Source: Gemmatimonadales bacterium (GTDB lineage: Bacteria; Gemmatimonadota; Gemmatimonadetes; Gemmatimonadales; GWC2-71-9). Taken from it: a stretch of 10,272 nt of DNA. A model generated the notes under the pieces. It saw only the letters and a list, made by a program, of their open reading frames with translations. It was not told the DNA's origin and made no database searches. The stretch spans positions 1 to 10,272 of the forward strand of contig JACCSZ010000055.1 in NCBI GenBank assembly GCA_013812695.1. The letters are read 5' to 3'. The translations under genes were made by a program, and so were the position numbers. Of the stretch, positions 6,331 through 10,272 are shown piece by piece; positions within the stretch are counted from its first letter, which is position 1, and every line of letters starts with the position of its first letter.

Positions 6331-6383
6331 CTCTATGAGGTTGGATGATGTATGGCGATGTATGGACGATGTATAGGCGATGG
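6331..6383 (-). promoter_or_regulatory. C-rich, G-poor leader tract of rho, candidate Rho-loading site
   Basis: Read on the rho-coding strand, these 53 bases contain 20 C and only 5 G, in a genome that is otherwise G+C rich on both strands, and 22 consecutive bases (6355-6334) lack G. Pyrimidine-C steps recur about every ten bases, as Rho primary sites require. The tract starts 65 bases upstream of the rho GTG. E. coli rho is known to be attenuated by Rho within its own leader; a similar role here is inferred. Between the tract and the start codon are two small GC hairpins (6281-6292 and 6293-6305). Confidence 0.4.
6347..6377. repeat. Three phased copies of GATGTATGG upstream of rho
   Basis: GATGTATGG occurs at 6347-6355 and 6357-6365, and as GATGTATAGG at 6368-6377, so the copies start 10 and 11 bases apart, close to one helical turn. 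A partial fourth unit, GATGG, follows at 6379-6383. The units make up most of the C-rich tract on the opposite strand. They may be a protein-binding array, a slippage product, or the Rho-binding elements themselves. Confidence 0.6.
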
Positions 6384-6453
6384 CGCCCGAGAATCGGAGC
6401 GTGTGGCGCTGTCTGTGACGGGGAGTGTCCTGCCGGTCCGAGAAGCACCTCAA

Positions 6454-6480
6454 CTTAGAACGCGTGGAGAAACCAGTCAA
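6454..6480 (-). promoter_or_regulatory. Candidate rho promoter
   Basis: On the minus strand TTGACT (6480-6475) is followed after 15 bases by TCTAAG (6459-6454), four of six matches to TATAAT. The spacer is shorter than ideal. It would give a leader of about 180 bases including the C-rich tract. The remaining upstream sequence (6266-6558, 293 bases) holds no convincing gene apart from these signals. Confidence 0.3.
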
Positions 6481-6558
6481 GAGGGGGGCGCCGCATTGCA
6501 CAACCTTGAATTGCCAACAATCTTTCGCCCCCTGGGTTCCCTTCGGAGGCACGGCGCG

Positions 6559-6612
6559 ATGACGGCTCGACCATATCGGATCACCGGTCCCGCCGCCCGG
6601 GCTGCGGCCTAG
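6559..6612 (+). other. Possible 17-residue leader peptide upstream of the H-box mini-protein
   Basis: An ATG at 6559 with GGAGG nine bases upstream (6545-6549) opens MTARPYRITGPAARAAA and stops at TAG (6610-6612). Three bases later, in the same phase, comes the ATG of the H-box protein, which itself has no ribosome binding site. The short frame could serve to deliver ribosomes for re-initiation, or the TAG may interrupt what was once a longer N-terminus. No function can be assigned to the peptide. Confidence 0.35.
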
Positions 6613-6615
6613 CTC

Positions 6616-6798
6616 ATGTCCGACACCGAGCGGCTGAGCACGCTGCGCCACGACCTCTCCAACCCGCTGTCGGCGCTGCTCGCCGAGACCCAGCTGCTGC
6701 TGCTCACCGAGTCGCAGATCGACCCGACGATCGTCACCAGCCTGCGGGAGATCGAGGCCCTGGCGATCCGGATGCGCGCGATGCTGCGCGAAATCTGA
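6616..6798 (+). CDS. Stand-alone histidine-kinase dimerisation/phosphoacceptor-like mini-protein
   Basis: Sixty residues that look like only the DHp (HisKA-type) helix pair of a sensor kinase. Helix 1 carries the H-box LRHDLSNPLSALLAE (10-24) with candidate phosphoacceptor His12. A turn at IDPT (35-38) leads to helix 2, VTSLREIEALAIRMRAML (40-57). No ATP-binding domain, sensor or transmembrane segment is present, and none follows on this strand. Nearly every codon ends in G or C, supporting real coding. Such a protein might dimerise, accept phosphate from a kinase in trans, or interact with a response regulator; this is inference. The start has no Shine-Dalgarno of its own (see the leader frame at 6559). 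Its last 65 bases overlap the end of the convergent RDD-SpoIIM gene. A relic of a larger kinase gene is the main alternative. Confidence 0.65.
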   Translation: MSDTERLSTLRHDLSNPLSALLAETQLLLLTESQIDPTIVTSLREIEALAIRMRAMLREI

Positions 6799-8533
6799 CC
6801 CCGCTCATCAGGTAGGCGACCAGGAGCGCGAGGCTCGCGGCACTGGCGCCCAGACGCGCCATCACGCTGAAGCCCCCCGCCGAGATGAACCCCTCGATCA
6901 GGCCCGCCACGACCAGCAGCAGCGCCGTGGCGCCCAGCATCCGGACCGCGACCCGCCCGCTCACGACCAGTGCATCGGATCGGCTGAGGCGACCCGGCGC
7001 TACCACCGAGCGGCCCAGCAGAAACCCGGCCGCGCCTGCCACCCAGATGGCGAACAGCTCCAGCGCGCCGTGGCCCAGGATGAACGTCAGCAGGTAATCG
7101 AGCAGCCCGACGTTCGCGAAGTGGCCGGCGAAGCCGCCGATGGCGAGCCCGTTGTAGGCCAGCAGGACGAGCGAACCCACGCCCACAAAGACGCCGCCGG
7201 CGAAGCAGGCGATCGCCACCCGGACGTTGTTGGTGATGATTCCCGACGCCATCAGTGGCCGGTCCTCGGCCGCGAGGTCCACGTAGCCGCGACCGGCCGC
7301 CTGTCTCGCGGTCCCCGCCTCCGCGCGACGGAGCATGACATCGGGGATGATCTCCGCGGCGAGGGCCGGCCGCTCCCGCAGCAGCGTGAAGCCGGCCGCC
7401 GCGGGCGCCATGAACGTGAGACCCGCGACGAGGACGTATCCCCGCGCCTCGATGACGGCCGCGGGACACTCGCGCGCGAGCACGGTCCAGACTCGCCGCC
7501 AGGTGCTCCGCTCGTCGCGGTAGAGCGCGTTGTGACCGGCCGCGGCCAGCCGCTCGAGCCTCGCCAGCGTCGCGGCGTCGGCCCGGTAGGTGCGCGCGCG
7601 CGCCAGGTCCGCCGCGATCTCGCGATAGCGGGCCGCGAAGTCCGGGAGCTCGTGAGACGCAAAGCCGTCGAGCCCCTCCTGTGCGGCCCGCTCCGCCAAC
7701 CGCTCGAACTGTTCCCAGCGCGGGCGTTTTTGCGCGGCGAACCGGGTACCGGCGCCGGCGGCGCCCCGCGCCGACAACCGGCCCTGGCGCCGCGCCAGCT
7801 CCGCTGCGTGGAGGTCGAGCAGATGCGCGAGATCGCTTCGGCCCGGCGGCGGCTGGTGTGCCGAAAGGCGCGCGGCGAGCCCACCAGCCAGGCGGGTCCG
7901 GACGGCCGGGGCAAGCTGGCCGTTGCGCTGCACGAACTGGGACAGCAGGCGGAACTCCTCGTCATCGAGGACCGGGATGGACGGCGTCGCGTCGTCGTCG
8001 GCCGCTGCCGTCGCCTCCTCCGTACTTTCCTGCGGCCGATCCCGGGCCACGACGGTGCCCGCGACCAGGTCGCCCAGCCGCTTGCCGCGTGGGTGGAATG
8101 CCACGAGCACGACACCGGTGAGGTACGGTGGCGGGAGGAAGTCCGCGATGCGAAGCAGATTGCGCGCGGCCGCCGCGCCGAGCGTGACCGGATGTCCCGT
8201 GTCCATGACCACGCGGATTCCGGCCAGGCGCTTGCCGGGCGTCTGTCCTCTCCGCATGCCCTCGAACAGAATGAAGTAGCCGTTCCATAGCACGAAGCCG
8301 CCGAGCGCAAGCAGCATCGGTGCCACCTGGCCGAGCGTCAGGCCGAATCCCGCCAGGATGCCGAACACGAGCAGCACGGCAAGGGACGCGCCGGCCAGGA
8401 GCAGCATGTCGAGCACGCCCGCGAGCGCGCGCGAGCCGACACCCGCGATCTCGAGGTCGAGCGTCACGTGCTCGGGGGTTTCGATTTCCAGGTGCTGGCG
8501 GTAGTCCGGGGGCGCGTCGCGCAGGGCGGGCAT
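6734..8533 (-). CDS. RDD domain-SpoIIM domain fusion membrane protein
   Basis: A 599-residue membrane protein with two domains. Residues 20-165 form an RDD domain: LEIAGVGSRALAGVLDMLLL (27-46) with the conserved Arg and Asp, membrane helices at about 40-62 and 70-90, GQTPGKRLAGIRVV (96-109) and ARNLLRIADFLP (123-134). A soluble acidic and helical linker (165-360) follows. Residues 362-578 match the SpoIIM/COG1300 family, with NNVRVAIACFAGGVFVGVGS (435-454), LAYNGLAIGG (458-467), LLTFILGHGALELFAIWVAG (481-500) and further helices at 528-550 and 562-577. SpoIIM works in peptidoglycan remodelling in Bacillus sporulation; in non-sporulators the role is unknown. These two families are usually separate neighbouring genes. 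ATG at 8533 is chosen over an in-frame TTG at 8560. The last 21 codons are antisense to the H-box gene and look unconstrained. Confidence 0.85.
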   Translation of the reverse strand: MPALRDAPPDYRQHLEIETPEHVTLDLEIAGVGSRALAGVLDMLLLAGASLAVLLVFGILAGFGLTLGQVAPMLLALGGFVLWNGYFILFEGMRRGQTPGKRLAGIRVVMDTGHPVTLGAAAARNLLRIADFLPPPYLTGVVLVAFHPRGKRLGDLVAGTVVARDRPQESTEEATAAADDDATPSIPVLDDEEFRLLSQFVQRNGQLAPAVRTRLAGGLAARLSAHQPPPGRSDLAHLLDLHAAELARRQGRLSARGAAGAGTRFAAQKRPRWEQFERLAERAAQEGLDGFASHELPDFAARYREIAADLARARTYRADAATLARLERLAAAGHNALYRDERSTWRRVWTVLARECPAAVIEARGYVLVAGLTFMAPAAAGFTLLRERPALAAEIIPDVMLRRAEAGTARQAAGRGYVDLAAEDRPLMASGIITNNVRVAIACFAGGVFVGVGSLVLLAYNGLAIGGFAGHFANVGLLDYLLTFILGHGALELFAIWVAGAAGFLLGRSVVAPGRLSRSDALVVSGRVAVRMLGATALLLVVAGLIEGFISAGGFSVMARLGASAASLALLVAYLMSGVRFRAASRASGSPGPRSPAGW

Positions 8534-8559
8534 GCAGCGATTGTAATATCTTTTCGCCA
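8534..8559. promoter_or_regulatory. Divergent promoter region with overlapping -10 elements
   Basis: Only 26 bases separate the RDD-SpoIIM start (minus) and the GPDPase-like start (plus), and their core is AT-rich, unlike the surroundings. On the minus strand TACAAT (8545-8540), five of six to consensus, ends six bases before the ATG. On the plus strand TAATAT (8544-8549) ends ten bases before the ATG. The two -10 elements share two bases. Neither has a recognisable -35, and neither gene has a Shine-Dalgarno, so leaderless or near-leaderless mRNAs are likely. Confidence 0.45.
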
Positions 8560-9336
8560 ATGCCGCCCCCCATGCTGCGCCCGCTTACGGTGGGCGAGAT
8601 CCTCGACACCTCGTTCTCGCTGTATCGCCGGCATTTCGCCGCGCTCGCGACCGTGGCCCTGGTCTGCACCGGTGTGCCGCTGGTGCTCCGGCTGTTCCTG
8701 GAAGCGTCCGGCGGGGTCTTCAGCAACCTGGCGCTGACGCTGCTGTACGCGCTGAGCCTGGTGGTCTTGAGCCTCGTCGCCACCGGCGCGACCGTCTTCA
8801 TCGTGTCGGAGAGCTACCTCGGCCGGCCGATCACGGCTCGCGAGGCGCTCTACCGGGCGGCGCCGTACCTGGGCCGGATCCTGGTGTGCTCGCTGCTGAT
8901 GACGCTCGCGGTGGGGCTGGGCTTTCTGCTGCTGATGATCCCCGGAATCATCCTTGCCGTCGGGTTGGCGCTCGCGATTCCCGCCGTGGTGCTGGAGCCG
9001 CGCTCGAGCGCGAGCGCGGCGCTCTCCCGGTCGTGGGAACTCACCCGCGGCGCGCGCTGGCGCATGTTCGGGCTCGGGCTCACGCTGCTGGTCTTGCTCT
9101 ACATCCCGGTCATGGCCATCACCGGCCTGCTCGCCCTCGTCCTGCCGCAGGCCACGGGCGAGAGCTTTGGCCCCGCGTCCATCTCGACCGTGGCCGCGCT
9201 CGCGGTCGGCGGCGTCGTGCAGATGTTCATCTATCCGCTGTTCTACTGCGTGCTCACGGTCGCGTATTACGATCTCCGGGTGCGCAAGGAGGGGTTCGAC
9301 CTGGAGCTGCTGGCGTCGGCGCTCCAGACCGCGTGA
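8560..9336 (+). CDS. Membrane protein, glycerophosphodiester phosphodiesterase membrane-domain type
   Basis: A 258-residue integral membrane protein resembling the membrane domain found N-terminal to some GlpQ-like phosphodiesterases, but without any phosphodiesterase domain. It opens with LTVGEILDTSFSLYRRHF (9-26), the usual signature, followed by hydrophobic segments at about 27-47, 56-83, 106-145 (probably two), 170-196 and 208-236. VVLEPRSSASAALSRSWELT (143-162) and YYDLRVRKEGFDLELLA (236-252) are also typical of the family. No catalytic residues can be named, and its biochemical role is unknown. ATG at 8560 is chosen given the nearby -10 element; an in-frame ATG at 8572 is possible. It is the first gene of a plus-strand operon, sharing GTGA with the DUF4129 gene. 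Confidence 0.8.
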   Translation: MPPPMLRPLTVGEILDTSFSLYRRHFAALATVALVCTGVPLVLRLFLEASGGVFSNLALTLLYALSLVVLSLVATGATVFIVSESYLGRPITAREALYRAAPYLGRILVCSLLMTLAVGLGFLLLMIPGIILAVGLALAIPAVVLEPRSSASAALSRSWELTRGARWRMFGLGLTLLVLLYIPVMAITGLLALVLPQATGESFGPASISTVAALAVGGVVQMFIYPLFYCVLTVAYYDLRVRKEGFDLELLASALQTA

Positions 9337-9959
9337 CCGCCACCGCCCAGGCCGGGACGACGCCCGATGTCCTCCGTGCGGCACTCGACAGCGTCTTTAC
9401 CGCCCCGGCGTATCGCTGGGAGGCAACGCCCGCGCCGATCCGGTTGCTGCGCGACTGGTGGGCGCGCCTGGGCGAGTGGCTCGGGGGGCTTCGCACCGAC
9501 AATCCGGCGGCGTTCCGGCTGCTGGCGATCGCGCTGCTGATCGCGCTGGCGCTGGTGCTCGCGCACGGGGCGTGGGTGGTCTGGCGCACCGTCCGCGGCG
9601 CGGGCGGCGGCGCGGACCAGACACCCCGATCCACGCCGCCCCGCGCGCCCGACGCGGGGTGGTATCTCCGCGAAGCCGACCGCGCGGCCAGCGCCGGGCG
9701 CATGGCCGACGCGCTGCAACTCGCCTTTGTCGGGCTCGCGCTGACGCTCGAGGGGCAGGGACTGCTTCGCTACCACGCCAGCAAGACGCCGGCGGAGTGC
9801 GCCCGCGAGGCTCGGCTGGCCGGCGAGGACCGCGATCGGTTGCGCGCGCTGGTGCGCGCGCTGTACGCACACGTGTTCGGCGGCGGGCCGTTCGGCGCCG
9901 ACGACTACCGCCGGTGGCGCGACGACGTCTCCCGGCCCTGGCATGCAGCCGCGCACTGA
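9333..9959 (+). CDS. DUF4129 domain-containing membrane protein
   Basis: A 208-residue protein with a short N-terminal segment rich in Trp and Arg (LLRDWWARLGEWLGGL, 38-53), one membrane helix (about 61-84), a Pro/Gly-rich linker (89-108), and a C-terminal soluble DUF4129 region. The latter has GWYLREADRAASAGRMADAL (109-128), FVGLALTLEGQGLLRYHASK (132-151), the conserved T-P-x-E step (KTPAECARE, 151-159), and LRALVRALYAHVFGG (170-184). DUF4129 has no assigned activity; it commonly occurs with MoxR ATPase, DUF58 and DUF4350 genes. The start is GTG at 9333, because GTGA overlaps the stop of the upstream gene by four bases. The first 30 residues show no clear signal peptide. It overlaps the next gene by 17 bases, suggesting tight coupling. 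Confidence 0.8.
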   Translation: MTATAQAGTTPDVLRAALDSVFTAPAYRWEATPAPIRLLRDWWARLGEWLGGLRTDNPAAFRLLAIALLIALALVLAHGAWVVWRTVRGAGGGADQTPRSTPPRAPDAGWYLREADRAASAGRMADALQLAFVGLALTLEGQGLLRYHASKTPAECAREARLAGEDRDRLRALVRALYAHVFGGGPFGADDYRRWRDDVSRPWHAAAH

Positions 9960-10272
9960 GCTCGCCCTCGGGAGCGCGCTGGTGCTGGCGCTGGCGCTCG
10001 TGGCGGGCGTGGTGGGCGCCCGCCGGGCGCGAGTGACCGACGCCGACCCCCGGCGCTCGACCTTTCTGGCCGGACCGTCGGGCGCCCGAGCATTCGCCGA
10101 GGCGCTCCGGCGGCTCGGCGTGCGGGTGGAGTCGTACCGCCGCCCACTGGCGGCGCTCGATACGATCGCCGCGCCGCGAACCCTGGTGGCCGTGCTCGGC
10201 CCGTCGCGCGAGCTCAGCGCGCGGGAAGGGCGCGCGGTCGCGGGAGTGCGGGCCGATCTGCTGCTCGCGGGC
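9943..10272 (+). CDS. DUF4350 domain-containing protein, cut by the window edge
   Basis: The first 110 codons of a gene that runs off the right edge. Residues 6-26 form a strong N-terminal membrane helix or uncleaved signal (LALGSALVLALALVAGVVGA, 7-26), then arginines. STFLAGPSGARAFAEALRRL (39-58) followed by GVRVESYRRPLAAL matches the start of DUF4350, a domain with a glutamine amidotransferase-like fold in some members. TLVAVLGPS (about 82-90) is the next strand. The start overlaps the end of the DUF4129 gene by 17 bases in another phase; no Shine-Dalgarno is obvious. In this type of cluster MoxR and DUF58 genes often come next, but that is not visible here. Function is unknown. Confidence 0.75.
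   Translation, partial: MQPRTELALGSALVLALALVAGVVGARRARVTDADPRRSTFLAGPSGARAFAEALRRLGVRVESYRRPLAALDTIAAPRTLVAVLGPSRELSAREGRAVAGVRADLLLAG

Noticed and set aside
6347..6383. Short phased repeats as a CRISPR array
   Set aside because: The units are nine bases with one- or two-base gaps; there are no spacers or long repeats.
6325..6651. Minus-strand open frame of 108 codons upstream of rho
   Set aside because: It spans the candidate promoter and leader of rho and the start of the H-box gene in antisense, with no recognisable protein pattern and no good ribosome site.
7070..8290. Long plus-strand open frame of 406 codons
   Set aside because: It is antisense to the RDD-SpoIIM gene, whose membrane helices and motifs are clear.

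Overview
This is a gene-dense, high-GC chromosomal window. Nearly all codons of the real genes end in G or C, and neighbouring genes abut or overlap. It reads as ordinary bacterial chromosome rather than a mobile element: no transposase, integrase, tRNA, rRNA or CRISPR array is visible. Gene content and protein style (rho-ruvX-mltG in one run, and an RDD/SpoIIM/DUF4129/DUF4350 set) suggest a Gemmatimonadota-like or other high-GC environmental bacterium. That assignment is inference; no phylogenetic marker was tested.

Left part (1-2794, all minus strand): the 5' end of an unrecognised gene (1-100); a Rossmann-type methyltransferase-like protein (234-1112) with a possible own promoter carrying a perfect TTGACA; and an aroH-rlmI pair (2794 down to 1269) coupled by a GTGA stop/start overlap. 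The pair encodes an AroH-class chorismate mutase and an RlmI-type 23S rRNA m5C methyltransferase. thiE (2793-3428, plus) diverges from aroH, and if both preferred starts are right the two start codons share two bases within one CATG.

Middle (3518-6265, minus strand): a housekeeping run read rho -> ruvX -> mltG. It encodes the transcription termination factor, the YqgF/RuvX nuclease-fold protein and the endolytic peptidoglycan transglycosylase. rho and ruvX are separated only by a perfect GC-rich hairpin that contains the ruvX ribosome binding site; ruvX and mltG overlap by GTGA. Upstream of rho is a leader of nearly 300 bases with a C-rich, G-poor tract built on three phased repeats. It looks like a Rho-loading (rut) site, suggesting autogenous control.

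Right part (6559-10272): a 60-residue protein that consists only of a histidine-kinase-like dimerisation helix pair with an H-box. It is preceded by a 17-codon open frame in the same phase, closed by TAG. Its 3' end overlaps, tail to tail, a long minus-strand gene for an RDD-SpoIIM fusion membrane protein. That gene diverges across 26 AT-rich bases from a plus-strand operon of a GPDPase-type membrane protein, DUF4129 and DUF4350 (truncated at the window edge). These families commonly occur near MoxR/DUF58 genes, so those may follow beyond the right edge. No obviously new multi-gene system is seen. The best leads are the rho leader, the stand-alone H-box mini-protein, the RDD-SpoIIM fusion, and several compressed intergenic regulatory arrangements.
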